Shown here: piece after piece, positions 1 through 10,105 of the stretch | How positions within the stretch are numbered: the first letter of the stretch is position 1 | Layout: each line of letters begins with the position of its first letter | Source: Haloarcula vallismortis ATCC 29715 | Lineage (GTDB): Archaea; Halobacteriota; Halobacteria; Halobacteriales; Haloarculaceae | Direction of reading: 5' to 3' | NCBI RefSeq assembly: GCF_000337775.1 | Contig: NZ_AOLQ01000069.1 | Span: 372,001-436,000, forward strand | DNA length: 64,000 nt | Made by a program: the position numbers and the translations under genes | The notes under the pieces: model-generated | What the model saw: only the letters and a program-made list of their open reading frames with translations | Databases searched by the model: none | Told to the model about the DNA's origin: nothing

Positions 1-81
1 CGTCCCGGGCACGTCGTTGGTCACGTCGTGGTGGCCCACGTCCTCGCGGAGCCACCGCTCGATGTCGCTGTCGGTGAGCAT
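1..81 (-). CDS. nadC: Nicotinate-nucleotide pyrophosphorylase, N-terminal fragment (cut by window edge)
   Basis: Only the first 27 codons are inside the window (MLTDSDIERWLREDVGHHD...). The start ATG shares its A with the nadB stop (TGATG), so translation is probably coupled to nadB. The residues and the position after nadA-nadB fit quinolinate phosphoribosyltransferase, which makes nicotinate mononucleotide from quinolinate and PRPP. The assignment rests mainly on operon order, because the catalytic core is outside the window. Confidence 0.8.
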   Translation of the reverse strand, partial: MLTDSDIERWLREDVGHHDVTNDVPGT

Positions 82-1592
82 CAGTCGGCCGTGGACTCCG
101 GCGGGTCCTCGTTCGCGCCCACGAGGTTGTGTGTGCCGACGCTCTCCTCGTTCTCGGCGGCATGACGCGCAATCAACAGGGCGGTGACGCTGGCGTGGCG
201 GAGTTCGTACAGCGACCGGCTGGTCCGGGTGCGGACGTACGCGTCCACTTCGCCCTTGAGCCGGCGGAGGACGGCCATTGCGCGCTGGAGTTCGGCCGGG
301 TCGCGCTCGACGCCGACGTTCTCGTCCATCACGCGGGTCAGCCGCTGGAACTTGTCGCGGGCGAACCGCTCGGGCAGGTCCGGGTCCCGTTCCAGCAACT
401 CCGGCGCTTCGATTGGGTCAGCTTCGGCCCCGGCGGCGTCTTCGCCGGCCCGCAGGCCCCAGACTAGCCCCTCAAGCAGAGACGTACTGGCGAGGCGGTT
501 CGCGCCGTGGACGCCGGTTCGGGAACACTCCCCGACAGCGTAGAGTCGGTCCAGCGTCGTTCGGCCGCGGTCGTCGACGCTGATGCCGCCACAGAGGAAG
601 TGTTCGGCGGGCGCGACCGGGATGCCACCGTCCGGGTCGATGCCGTGTTCCGCACAGCGGTCCGCGAGGTTCGGGAACTCTTCGGTGAAGTCCAGTGGCG
701 AGACATCCAGCGTGACCTCACCGGTGGCCTCCCGTTCAGCTTTGACCGCTCGGGCAACTACGTCGCGGGGCGCGAGCTCGGCGTCCGCGTGGTAGTCGGG
801 CATGAACCGCTCGCCATCGCCGTTGCGCAGCAGGCCGCCCTCGCCGCGGACGGCCTCGCTGACGAGGAATGCTATCTCACCATCGAGAGTACAGGCTGTG
901 GGGTGGAACTGGACGTACTCCATGTCCTCGACCTCGGCCCCGGCGAGTGCCGCCATCCCGATGCCGTCCCCGGTCGTGTTGTCGGGGTTCGTCGTCCGCG
1001 GGTAGAGGTCGCCGATACCGCCGGTCGCCAGAACGACGCTGCCGGCGAAGTAGGGGTCGACCGCGCCGTCGGATTCGAGCATCGCGCCGTGGACCCGACC
1101 CTCGTGACGGATGAGTTCGAGCGCGGCGGTATCGTCCAGAATCTCCACGCCGTCGTGGTCATCGAGGTAGTTCAGGAAGGGGACGTGGATGTGTTTGCCT
1201 GTCGAGGCGTCGACGTGGAGGATGCGGTCCTCGCTGTGAGCAGCCTCGCGGGTGAAGTCGTGGCTGGACCCGTTCTGGTCGAAGGCAACATCGAGGGTCT
1301 CCAGCAGCACGTCCTCGACAGCCGCGTTGGCGTTCTCGACCAGCACGTCGACCGCGTCAGGGTCGGCGGTGCCGTCGGAGGCGGCCATGATATCTTCTTT
1401 GAACTCTTCGGGGGTATCCCGGGAGATTGCGATGCCGCCCTGTGCCCACCAGGAGGAGGCCCCTTCCGGGCGGGTCGCCTTCGTTGCGAGTGTCACGTCG
1501 TCGCCGTCACGGGCTGCGGACAGGGCCGCCGCCAGCCCGGCGATACCGGAACCAATGACGAGTACGTCAGTCGTAATCGGGTCGTCTGTCAT
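81..1592 (-). CDS. nadB: L-aspartate oxidase
   Basis: Flavoprotein that oxidises L-aspartate to iminoaspartate, the first step of de novo NAD synthesis; the unstable product goes to NadA. The N-terminus has the FAD-binding Rossmann fingerprint VIGSGIAGLAAA (about residues 12-23), followed by the SSWWAQGGIA segment typical of the succinate dehydrogenase/NadB flavoprotein family. A second family motif, HGANRLASTSLLEGLV, lies near residue 365. The length of 503 aa is normal for NadB. The gene is the middle of a nadA-nadB-nadC operon, 2 bp after nadA and overlapping nadC by 1 bp. The frame on the opposite strand is open for long stretches but is a GC-rich shadow. Confidence 0.97.
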   Translation of the reverse strand: MTDDPITTDVLVIGSGIAGLAAALSAARDGDDVTLATKATRPEGASSWWAQGGIAISRDTPEEFKEDIMAASDGTADPDAVDVLVENANAAVEDVLLETLDVAFDQNGSSHDFTREAAHSEDRILHVDASTGKHIHVPFLNYLDDHDGVEILDDTAALELIRHEGRVHGAMLESDGAVDPYFAGSVVLATGGIGDLYPRTTNPDNTTGDGIGMAALAGAEVEDMEYVQFHPTACTLDGEIAFLVSEAVRGEGGLLRNGDGERFMPDYHADAELAPRDVVARAVKAEREATGEVTLDVSPLDFTEEFPNLADRCAEHGIDPDGGIPVAPAEHFLCGGISVDDRGRTTLDRLYAVGECSRTGVHGANRLASTSLLEGLVWGLRAGEDAAGAEADPIEAPELLERDPDLPERFARDKFQRLTRVMDENVGVERDPAELQRAMAVLRRLKGEVDAYVRTRTSRSLYELRHASVTALLIARHAAENEESVGTHNLVGANEDPPESTAD

Positions 1593-1594
1593 TG

Positions 1595-2731
1595 TTAGAT
1601 CTCCAGCATTCGGTCCATCGCGACCTGTGCCAGTTCCTTCTCCTCGGGCGCGACTTCGATGACGTTGCGCTCACGGCCCGCGACCAGTTCCTCTAGCACC
1701 CACGCGAGGTAGTTCGGGTCGATCTGGCGCATGGCGTTGCAGTCCATGCAGGCGTCGCCACACAGCGGCACGACGTTCACGTCGGGGTGCCACCGCTGGA
1801 GGTGGTGGGTGAGGTGTATCTCGGTGCCGATGGCCCACGTCTCACCGGGGTCGGCCTCGGCAACGGACTCGCAGATAGTCGACGTCGAGCCGGACACGTC
1901 TGCGGCTTCGACGACCTCGCGGCGACACTCGGGGTGCACGATGACGTTCGCGTCGGGGTAGTCCTCGCGAATGGACTTGATGTGGTGTTCGCGGAAGCGT
2001 TCGTGGACCTGGCAGTATCCCTCCCAGAGGATGACGTCGTTCTCGACGGCGTCGGCGGCGTCGGTGCCCTCGGCGTCCCACGGGTCCCACTCGACGGTTT
2101 CGTCGGCCATGTCGAGTCGGTGGGCCGTGTTCTCGCCGAGGTGCTTATCGGGCAGGAACAGCACCTTGTCACCCTTCTCGAAGGCGTACTCGAAGGCCTT
2201 GTGCGCGTTGGAGGACGTACAGACGAGCCCGCCCTGCTCGGCACAGAACGCCTTCAGGTCGGCGTAGCTGTTCATGTACGTGATGGGGATGATCTCCTCG
2301 TCGTCGTCGAGTGCTGCGGTCAACTCTGCCCACGCGGCGTCGACCTGCAGCGCCTCGGCCATCCCGGCCATCGGGCAGGACGCCTCCATCGACGGGAGGA
2401 TCACGGACTGGTCGTCGTCCGTGATGATGTCTGCCGACTCGGCCATGAAGGTCACGCCGCCGAAAATTACGTAGTCGGCGTCGGACTGGGCGGCTTCTTT
2501 GGAGAGCTGATACGAGTCTCCGATGAAGTCGGCATGTTCGACAATCTCTTGACGCTGATAATTGTGGCCGAGGATGACCACGTCGTCACCGAGGGTCTCG
2601 AGCGCGCTCTCGATGCGCTCAGTCCGCTCGTCCGCATCGAGGTCCCGGTACGCTGGCGGGAGCTGCTCGAGGTTGTCGTACTTGAAGAGGCTGAGGTCCG
2701 TCTCGAACGCGGCGGTTTCCATTTCGGGCAC
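1595..2731 (-). CDS. nadA: Quinolinate synthase
   Basis: Iron-sulfur enzyme that condenses iminoaspartate with dihydroxyacetone phosphate to quinolinate. The 378-aa protein has the NadA landmarks: VILGHNYQRQEIVEHAD near residue 52, and cysteine motifs at GGLVCTSSNAHKA, HPECRREV and CGDACMDCNAM that supply the 4Fe-4S ligands. It is the first gene of the nadABC operon. The start is either the GTG at 2731 or the ATG at 2722; the two differ by three residues. The upstream 260 bp is AT-rich, with a short inverted repeat AAGAT-TTT-ATCTT at 2778-2790 and a TTATATA element near 2820, so the operon promoter lies there. Confidence 0.97.
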   Translation of the reverse strand: MPEMETAAFETDLSLFKYDNLEQLPPAYRDLDADERTERIESALETLGDDVVILGHNYQRQEIVEHADFIGDSYQLSKEAAQSDADYVIFGGVTFMAESADIITDDDQSVILPSMEASCPMAGMAEALQVDAAWAELTAALDDDEEIIPITYMNSYADLKAFCAEQGGLVCTSSNAHKAFEYAFEKGDKVLFLPDKHLGENTAHRLDMADETVEWDPWDAEGTDAADAVENDVILWEGYCQVHERFREHHIKSIREDYPDANVIVHPECRREVVEAADVSGSTSTICESVAEADPGETWAIGTEIHLTHHLQRWHPDVNVVPLCGDACMDCNAMRQIDPNYLAWVLEELVAGRERNVIEVAPEEKELAQVAMDRMLEI

Positions 2732-2991
2732 GATGTATCCACCTGTGGGTACTCACACTTCGTAACTGCTCCGTGAAAAGATTTTATCTTCAAAGAAGTA
2801 GGTTGGCAGCGGAGAGAATTATATAGCTGGTGTTGGTGGCCAATCTAGTTCTGTTCACGATGTTGGTGGTGTATCAGTTTTTGTATCCGGTTTTGGCGAG
2901 CTAACTGCTTCTATATCCGTGATTGTCGAATTATGTTATTTGTTACCGAGAAACAGGAAGCGTGCTGCTTCGATACTGCTGTCTGTCAGCC

Positions 2992-4488
2992 TTACTGCCC
3001 GAATTCGAACACGATGTCGCCGTCGCTGACGGTCAGCGAGACGGGTATATCCGAGATATCGTCGGCCGGTACGTCCCACGGAGAGGCCGACAGGACGGCG
3101 AAATCCGCGGCGGCCCCCGGCGTGACCGTTCCCATGCGGTCCTCGTCGAAGCCTGCGTACGCGGCCTCGCTGGTGTACGCCCGGAGTGCCTCGTCAACTG
3201 TCAGGCGCTGGCCCGGCTCCGGCGCGGTGACAGCCTGCTGAACGCCGTACAGCGGCGACAGCGGCATACAGTCACTCCCGAAGGCCAGCTGTGCGCCGGC
3301 GTCCACGAGATCGCGAAACCGGTTCGTCAACGACCGGCGCTCACCAAGTCGCTCATCGTACAGGCCGCCCGAGGCTGCCCAGCGGTGGAAGTTCGGCTGC
3401 GCCGAGACGACCAGCGACGACGCCGCCAGTCGCTCCACCAGATCACCTGTGAGAACCTCGGCGTGTTCGACACGGTGGCGCTCGTCCGCGGCGTCGACCG
3501 ACTCGACGGCGGAAAGCAGCGCGTCGATAGCCGCGTCACCGATGGCGTGGGCGGCGAACTGGAGGCCCGCGTCGTCGACTGCCGACACCAGCTCCCGGAG
3601 GGCTTCGGGGTCCGTCCGCCACTCGCCGACGCTGTCGCTGTCTGCGTAGGGGTCACGGAGCCGCGCGGTTTCGGCCCCGAGCGACCCGTCGATGTAGGTC
3701 TTAATCGCGCCCGTTCGGACCCGGTCGCTCCCGTGGTTCGTCACCAGCCCGAGTTCCCTGATTGCATCGAGGTGGTCCACCCAGTAGTTGAGCCGCACCC
3801 GCAGAGAGAGTGCGTCCTCGGTGTCCAGATCGCGGTACACCCGCGGGGCATGAGATTGTCGCACCATGTCGTGTATAGCGGTAATCCCCCTCGAAAGCGC
3901 CACCTCCTGTGCGGCCAGCAGGTACTCACGGGTCTGTGTGTAGTCGGGCACAATTGCGTCGAAGACAGCTTCGGCGGCTTCCTCGACGAGCACGCCAGTC
4001 GGGGCACCGTCCTCGGTCCGGACGCTGTCGTCGGGCAGGTCCAGGGCGTCCAGCGCGGCGTGGTTCACCGACACCGTGTGGATGTCCTCGCGCGCGGCCA
4101 CGACCGGGCGCTCAGTGCTCACTCTGTCCAGTGTCGCCGCTTGCAACAAGTCTCCATCCCAGTCGCTCTCGTCGTAGCCAAAGCCCAAGACCCAGCCCTC
4201 ACCGTCGTCAGCCGCCAACAGTCGGCCGATGCAGTCGTCTGGGCCGTCTGCCCCGGCGAGGTCCGCCTCGACTGCACGCCGACCGACCATATCCAGATGC
4301 GTGTGGGCGTCGACGAAGCCGGGCAGCAGGATGCCGCCCTGACAGTCGACAGTTTCGGCACCTGCGGTCGAGAGTTTGTCCGGGTCACCGACGGCGGTGA
4401 CAGTCCCGTTCGTCACCGCGACCGCTGACGCCGGGTCGTCGCCGGACAGCGGCCGCACCTCACAGTTCGTGAATACGCGGTCGACCAT
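2992..4488 (-). CDS. Amidohydrolase, YtcJ/imidazolonepropionase-like metal-dependent hydrolase
   Basis: A 498-aa protein of the YtcJ-type amidohydrolase family (COG1574). It opens with the small beta domain (MVDRVFTNCEVRPLSG), then LLPGFVDAHTHLDMVG carries the metal-binding HTH at about residues 62-64. Later blocks GAIKTYIDGSLG, AAHAIGDAAIDALL and FGSDCMPLSPLYG match the metal-centre and C-terminal motifs of the family. The substrate cannot be read from sequence; relatives hydrolyse N-formyl or other C-N bonds. The open frame continues 121 codons upstream into the HMG-CoA reductase gene, but the ATG at 4488 gives the family N-terminus and sits 81 bp from the divergent hmgA start. No partner gene is adjacent. 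Confidence 0.9.
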   Translation of the reverse strand: MVDRVFTNCEVRPLSGDDPASAVAVTNGTVTAVGDPDKLSTAGAETVDCQGGILLPGFVDAHTHLDMVGRRAVEADLAGADGPDDCIGRLLAADDGEGWVLGFGYDESDWDGDLLQAATLDRVSTERPVVAAREDIHTVSVNHAALDALDLPDDSVRTEDGAPTGVLVEEAAEAVFDAIVPDYTQTREYLLAAQEVALSRGITAIHDMVRQSHAPRVYRDLDTEDALSLRVRLNYWVDHLDAIRELGLVTNHGSDRVRTGAIKTYIDGSLGAETARLRDPYADSDSVGEWRTDPEALRELVSAVDDAGLQFAAHAIGDAAIDALLSAVESVDAADERHRVEHAEVLTGDLVERLAASSLVVSAQPNFHRWAASGGLYDERLGERRSLTNRFRDLVDAGAQLAFGSDCMPLSPLYGVQQAVTAPEPGQRLTVDEALRAYTSEAAYAGFDEDRMGTVTPGAAADFAVLSASPWDVPADDISDIPVSLTVSDGDIVFEFGQ

Positions 4489-4569
4489 ACAGAGTCCGGG
4501 AGCGGCGACTGCAAAACGCTTGGCCCGCCAAGAGCAACTGTTAGGAGTCCCGAAGCCACATCGGTCAGT

Positions 4570-5787
4570 ATGACTGACTCCGACGTCGTCGCGCTCGCAG
4601 AGCGCGTTCGTGACGGTGAGTTGCGGCGCTACGAACTGGAAGACCACGCCGACCCCGACACCGCGGCGGCGGCCCGCAGACACCTGCTGGCTGAGGAAAC
4701 CGACGCGGACCTCTCTGCAGTCGGTGACTACACCTTCGACGCCGCCGCCGCCGAGAGCAACATCGAGAACATGGTCGGCGCGGCGCAGGTCCCGATGGGT
4801 GTCGTCGGCCCGCTGCCCGTCGATGGCGGGGCCGCCGAGGGCGACCACCACCTCCCGCTGGCGACCAGCGAGGGCGCGCTGTTAGCTTCGGTCAACCGTG
4901 GCGTCTCGACGATTCGCAACGCCGGCGGCGCGACCGCTCGCGTCCTCAAATCCGGGATGACACGCGCGCCGGTGTTCCGCGTCGAAGACGTGGCCGAGGC
5001 GGGGGAGGTGTCGGCCTGGGTCCGGGAGCACGTCGACACGCTGGCCGACGCCGCCGAATCGACCACGAGCCACGGCGAACTGCAGGACGTGACGCCCTAC
5101 GTCGTCGGCGACAGCGTCTTCCTGCGGTTCTCCTACGACACGAAGGATGCGATGGGCATGAACATGGCCACCATCGCGACGGAAGCGGCCTGCGATATCG
5201 TCGAGTCCGAAACTCCGGCCGACCTCGTCGCGCTGTCGGGCAACCTCTGTTCGGATAAGAAGCCCGCCGCCATCAACGCCGTCGAGGGCCGCGGTCGGAC
5301 CGTCGCAGCGGACGTGCTCATTCCCCACGAACAGGTCGAAGAACGGCTCGATACGACCTCCGACGCTATCGTCGAGGCAAACACGCGCAAGAACCTCGTC
5401 GGGTCGGCAAAGGCCGGCGCGCTGGGGTTCAACGCTCACGCCGCCAACGTCGTCGCCGCGGCCTTCCTCGCGCTCGGACAGGACATCGCACAGGTGGTCG
5501 AGGGGAGCAACGCCATCACGACGGTCGACGCCCGCGAGGACGGCCTGTACGCCTCGGTCACCATCGCGTCGCTGGAGGTCGGCACCGTCGGCGGCGGGAC
5601 GGGCCTGCCGACCCAGTCCGAGGCGCTTGACGTGCTTGGCTACAGCGGCGGCGGCGACCCTGCTGGCAGTAACGCCGACGCGCTCGCGGAGGTCATCGCC
5701 GCTGGCGCGCTGGCCGGCGAACTCTCGCTTCTTGCCGCACTCTCATCCCGGCACCTCTCGTCGGCCCACGCCGATCTCGGGCGGTAG
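4570..5787 (+). CDS. hmgA: Hydroxymethylglutaryl-CoA reductase (class I)
   Basis: NADPH-dependent reduction of HMG-CoA to mevalonate, the committed step to archaeal isoprenoid ether lipids and carotenoids, and the target of statins in haloarchaea. The 405-aa protein has ENMVGAAQVPMGVVGP (about residues 66-81) for substrate binding, MGMNMATIATEA, the SDKKPAA lysine block, GTVGGGTGLPTQ for the nicotinamide site, and a C-terminal SSAHADLG with the catalytic histidine. It lacks the membrane anchor of eukaryotic enzymes, as expected in archaea. It is divergent from the amidohydrolase and probably monocistronic; the next two genes run the other way. Confidence 0.98.
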   Translation: MTDSDVVALAERVRDGELRRYELEDHADPDTAAAARRHLLAEETDADLSAVGDYTFDAAAAESNIENMVGAAQVPMGVVGPLPVDGGAAEGDHHLPLATSEGALLASVNRGVSTIRNAGGATARVLKSGMTRAPVFRVEDVAEAGEVSAWVREHVDTLADAAESTTSHGELQDVTPYVVGDSVFLRFSYDTKDAMGMNMATIATEAACDIVESETPADLVALSGNLCSDKKPAAINAVEGRGRTVAADVLIPHEQVEERLDTTSDAIVEANTRKNLVGSAKAGALGFNAHAANVVAAAFLALGQDIAQVVEGSNAITTVDAREDGLYASVTIASLEVGTVGGGTGLPTQSEALDVLGYSGGGDPAGSNADALAEVIAAGALAGELSLLAALSSRHLSSAHADLGR

Positions 5788-5811
5788 CGCCGTTTCCGCG
5801 TCGGGGCGCTA

Positions 5812-6162
5812 TCACTGCCGGCTCTGACTCACCAGAAAGCCGGCACCCGCAACGAGTACGACGACGCCAGCGAGCAAGAGCGCCTCTTCACCGAGCAGCG
5901 GCCCGAGCACCAGCAGTGCCCACGCGACGGCGAAGACGCCGTGGGCGATAGCGAACAGCCGCCGGCCCCGCCGGGCGAACACGACCGTTCCCAGCGTGAA
6001 CCCGAGGGTCAAGACGACCGCCGAGAGCGCGACTGTGCTCACCCGCAACGAGCCGACTGCGACGGGTTCGACGACCGGCGTGAGCAGAAACAGCAGTCCC
6101 GAGAGGCCGACGAGCGTGCCGACCGCGACCGGTCCGGGTTCGAAATCCAGTGTTGCGGTCAT
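5812..6162 (-). CDS. Small haloarchaeal membrane protein
   Basis: A 116-aa hydrophobic protein with about four predicted membrane spans (GTLVGLSGLLFLLTP, VSTVALSAVVLTLGFTLG, LFAIAHGVFAVAWALLVLG, LLAGVVVLVAGAGFLV) and a short polar C-terminus. I recognise no functional motif. Its ATG overlaps the stop of the upstream zinc-ribbon gene by 4 bp (ATGA), so the two are likely co-translated. Confidence 0.75.
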   Translation of the reverse strand: MTATLDFEPGPVAVGTLVGLSGLLFLLTPVVEPVAVGSLRVSTVALSAVVLTLGFTLGTVVFARRGRRLFAIAHGVFAVAWALLVLGPLLGEEALLLAGVVVLVAGAGFLVSQSRQ

Positions 6163-6683
6163 AGAAGCCGGTACTGCCCCCGGCTCTCCGAGGCCTTGCC
6201 GGCACGAAGCAGCTTGTCCAGTGCCTTCCGGGTGTACGACGCTGGGACGCCGCGCTCCTCGGCGTAGGCCACGATATCGTCCTCGGTCGGTTCGTCCAGT
6301 TCCCGCAGCGCGTTCGTGACCGTCTCCTTGCGGCTTGACCCGCCGGTCGCCCCCTGCTCGACGCGTTCGGCGGCCGCCGACACGGCGTCAGTGTCGACCC
6401 CCGACTCTTCGAGGTACGTCTCGTCGTCCACACCCGCGTCGTCGACCTGTCGCTCCATCTCGGCGTACGAATCTAACGCCGCGAAGGCGTCGTCCTCCCC
6501 CTGCCGGTTCGCCAGCATCGATGCCCGCACCTCGCGGGCGTGGGCCTCGTCGTCCGTCTCGACGAACTTCCGTCGCTTCTCGTGTTTACGGCGCGTACCA
6601 CACCGCGGGCACTGGGTCGTCTCCGGCCGGCCCTCGGTGACCCACAGCGCGCTGCAATCACTACACCCGACGACCGCGTACAT
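6159..6683 (-). CDS. Zinc-ribbon protein of the DUF5817 type
   Basis: A 174-aa soluble haloarchaeal protein. The N-terminus carries two CxxC knuckles (VGCSDCSALW at about 7-10, QCPRCGTRR at about 24-27) that form a zinc ribbon. A charged Lys/Arg/Glu helix follows, and then a C-terminal winged-helix-like segment (EPTEDDIVAYAEERGVPASYTRKALDKLLRAGK) that could bind nucleic acid. This layout matches DUF5817 as I know it. The function is unknown; the ribbon plus wHTH suggests a transcription- or RNA-related role. It is upstream of and overlaps the membrane protein gene. Confidence 0.85.
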   Translation of the reverse strand: MYAVVGCSDCSALWVTEGRPETTQCPRCGTRRKHEKRRKFVETDDEAHAREVRASMLANRQGEDDAFAALDSYAEMERQVDDAGVDDETYLEESGVDTDAVSAAAERVEQGATGGSSRKETVTNALRELDEPTEDDIVAYAEERGVPASYTRKALDKLLRAGKASESRGQYRLL

Positions 6684-6775
6684 GCTCTTCTGTCAGGGCC
6701 GGACGGTACTGAATCCACCGACGTCCGATGCCGGGGAACGAAGGCTTAGGTGCGGTGGACATGACATAGCCGAGC

Positions 6776-7114
6776 ATGGAAGAAGTGCCACAGGCGGCCT
6801 GTGAGACAGTCGAGGCAGTCGACGGCGTTCACCTGACGCAGCTGGCCGTCGGAGAGCAGATGAGTGTCCAGCAGTTCCATATCGAACCCGGCGCGGCCGT
6901 CCCGGAACACAGCCACCGCCACGAGCAGGTCGGCTATGTCGTGAAAGGGACCTTTACTTTCCACGTCAACGGCGAGGAGTACGTCATCGGCCCCGGAGAC
7001 TCCTACGTGGTCCCGAGCGAGGAACCACACAAGGCGCGCAACGACGGGGAAGAGCCGGTCCGTGGCATCGACGTGTTCAGTCCGCCCAGAACAAACCCGG
7101 ACTGGCAAGACTGA
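6776..7114 (+). CDS. Cupin-domain protein
   Basis: A 112-aa single-domain cupin. The first conserved box is seen at PGAAVPEHSHRHEQVGYVVKG (metal-binding His, His and Glu, about residues 37-57), and the second at GPGDSYVVPSEEPHKARN with its final His. This is the usual size of a small metal-binding beta-barrel cupin. Relatives include sugar-binding and dioxygenase-like proteins, so the substrate is not predictable. It is divergent from the zinc-ribbon gene and 37 bp upstream of the lipoprotein gene on the same strand. Confidence 0.88.
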   Translation: MEEVPQAACETVEAVDGVHLTQLAVGEQMSVQQFHIEPGAAVPEHSHRHEQVGYVVKGTFTFHVNGEEYVIGPGDSYVVPSEEPHKARNDGEEPVRGIDVFSPPRTNPDWQD

Positions 7115-7151
7115 CCACAACTGTTTGAGTCCTGCGACCGTATGACAGTCA

Positions 7152-7949
7152 ATGACTCGGGCAGTGGCTGCCATCGTGACGCTCGCGCTCGTACTCGCCG
7201 GGTGCTCGGGATTCGTCCAGCCGGACCGCTCCGAGACGGTCACGCCGGCAGCGGTGCCGACCGATGGGGTCGGGTATCCGCCGGGTGTGAGCGACGACGC
7301 AGTGATTCCGTCAACGCTGGCCAGCGCCCACGCGCGGACGCTTGCGACAACGAACTACACGCTGGTCACTCGCCAGCGAGTCACTGACAGCAATGGGACA
7401 GTGCTCCGGACAACCAACCACACGCGCTACGTCGCGGCAAACAAGACGACGTACGCAGGGCAGTTCCGACAGAACGGCACGGAGCTGAACACTTTCACCA
7501 CCCGCATTGACTACTGGACCAACGGCTCCATCGTCGCGGCCCAGTACGACAATCGAGCGAACCGGCGCAATCAGGTCACGTGGCCAGTCCGCGATGACGG
7601 TCCGGTCTCGGACCTCTCAGAGCGCCGGACGATACGTGGCATCGGGGAAGCCGTTGCTCTCTCCGTTGCCGACCGGAGTGACGGCGGCGTCGTCCTCGTC
7701 GGGACTCGTTTCACCAACCCCGACAGGCTCCACACGCCGCTGTTCGTGAGTGACCCGCACAATGTCTCCGTCCGGCTCCGCATCAGCCATGACGGTACCG
7801 TTGTGGCACTTCGGCTGGTTTTCGACGCTGAACGAAGCGACCGGCAGGTTCGTGTTACGCAAGCGATGCGGCTACAACACGTCGGGTCGACGACAGTGAG
7901 ACAGCCGGAGTGGGTCGCCAATGCGACTCAGCGGTCGCTTCAGGAATAG
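7152..7949 (+). CDS. Haloarchaeal lipoprotein of unknown function
   Basis: A 265-aa secreted lipoprotein. Residues 1-18 form a lipoprotein signal with lipobox LAGC (Cys at 18). The mature part is rich in Thr, Asn and Arg beta segments (TTNYTLVTRQRVTDSNGT, TTYAGQFRQNGTELNTFTT) typical of the large haloarchaeal DUF7537-like lipoprotein group; I place it there by pattern only. It carries several N-x-S/T sequons. It probably sits on the outer face of the membrane. A cupin gene ends 37 bp upstream, so the two may be co-transcribed. Confidence 0.8.
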   Translation: MTRAVAAIVTLALVLAGCSGFVQPDRSETVTPAAVPTDGVGYPPGVSDDAVIPSTLASAHARTLATTNYTLVTRQRVTDSNGTVLRTTNHTRYVAANKTTYAGQFRQNGTELNTFTTRIDYWTNGSIVAAQYDNRANRRNQVTWPVRDDGPVSDLSERRTIRGIGEAVALSVADRSDGGVVLVGTRFTNPDRLHTPLFVSDPHNVSVRLRISHDGTVVALRLVFDAERSDRQVRVTQAMRLQHVGSTTVRQPEWVANATQRSLQE

Positions 7950-7972
7950 CTGACTACCTGCAGAGAACAGCG

Positions 7973-8197
7973 TTAGGCGCTACCGAGCGCGGGCAGGACT
8001 TTGCGCGAGGCGAGCATATACCCGGCGTACAGGAGAACCAGCCCCATGTACAGCTCCCAGGTAGCGAAGGCTGAGATGCCACCGGAGAGATCGGCCAGAG
8101 CGGCCTGTTCGGTGAGTGCCCCGCCGATGGTCAGTCCGGCTGCGAGAAGCGTCGAGAGGAGAAGCTCGAGTAGCTCTGGAATTGATTCTGAAACCAT
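7973..8197 (-). CDS. Small membrane protein
   Basis: A 74-aa hydrophobic protein with two probable membrane segments (LLSTLLAAGLTIGGALTEQAAL and WELYMGLVLLYAGYMLAS) and a basic C-terminus. No recognised domain. It is convergent with the lipoprotein gene and divergent from the next small membrane protein, which is similar in size but not obviously related. Confidence 0.65.
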   Translation of the reverse strand: MVSESIPELLELLLSTLLAAGLTIGGALTEQAALADLSGGISAFATWELYMGLVLLYAGYMLASRKVLPALGSA

Positions 8198-8246
8198 GTA
8201 TTGACAGTTATCAGTGTGAACGCGCTTGTAGCTTTTTCGATCCGAG

Positions 8247-8255
8247 AAAGCTTAG
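8247..8255 (+). promoter_or_regulatory. TATA-like element of the gene starting at 8279
   Basis: AAAGCTTAG is centred about 27 bp upstream of the ATG at 8279, the spacing expected for a leaderless haloarchaeal transcript. This supports the 8279 start over the longer open frame. Confidence 0.45.
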
Positions 8256-8278
8256 TAGGCCCACGAGAACGGACCTGT

Positions 8279-8506
8279 ATGAGCCAAAACTTGAACGCAG
8301 ACTACGCGACACTCGCAAAGCGGGGGTTCATGCTCGGAGCGGGGCTGTTCCTCCTCGGCATCGCGGGAGAGGTCGCCGGGAGCGCCGTTCTCGGGACGCT
8401 CCCCGCCTGGGGTGACACGCTGCTGGTCGATATGGAAATGCTCGGTATTCTCGTCGGACTCCTCTCGCCGCTCGTGTTCGGCGTGGTCCTTCCGCTGACG
8501 GAGTAA
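8279..8506 (+). CDS. Small two-span membrane protein
   Basis: A 75-aa protein. Two hydrophobic stretches (FMLGAGLFLLGIAGEVAGSAVLG and MLGILVGLLSPLVFGVVLPL) are joined by a short loop containing acidic residues. The open frame extends upstream, but a TATA-like element 27 bp before this ATG favours it. Function unknown. It reads into a 185-bp intergenic stretch opposite the 3' end of icd. Confidence 0.7.
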   Translation: MSQNLNADYATLAKRGFMLGAGLFLLGIAGEVAGSAVLGTLPAWGDTLLVDMEMLGILVGLLSPLVFGVVLPLTE

Positions 8507-8602
8507 CGCCTCTCGGACCGGCGACGCTCGATACCAAACCACATCCGAGCCACAGCTCCACGCTCGACAGCATGTCCGCCAGTCTCGGACTGAACGTGTT
8601 AC

Positions 8603-8691
8603 AAAAAAGCAGATTTCGGGTGGTCTACGTGACTCGCTTACGCGAGCTTCTCGATGTTCTGGCGGCTTCGTCGCCAGAGCCCAGAAGCTCT

Positions 8692-8714
<23 letters not shown>
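8603..8714 (-). terminator. Complex 3' end of icd: three hairpins, a 17-bp direct repeat and a U-tract
   Basis: Around the icd stop (TAG at 8694-8692) there is a perfect 10-bp inverted repeat with a 3-nt loop (8683-8705). It is followed by TCTGGCG...CGCCAGA (8658-8678) and CTCGC-TTAC-GCGAG (8633-8646), then six T on the transcript strand (8608-8603). The last 17 bp of icd coding (8698-8714) recur exactly at 8644-8660, offset 54 bp and in frame. The hairpins plus T-tract look like a transcription terminator. Confidence 0.6.
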
Positions 8715-9954
<1,240 letters not shown>

Positions 9955-10105
9955 ATTCCGCCAATTGACAGTCGCCCCTAAAGGCGTGCCGCTTTGCCTC
10001 AGACGTGGTAACACAGTGCGTAAAGAAAGGGCCACGACCGCTTACAGATACGTTACCGTCGCCACAGCCGGAGGTGATATGCCTTCCGTGTGACAATGGG
10101 TTTGC

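Noticed and set aside
129-1598. Plus-strand open frames opposite nadB
   Set aside because: Shadows of nadB, which has clear FAD motifs and operon context.
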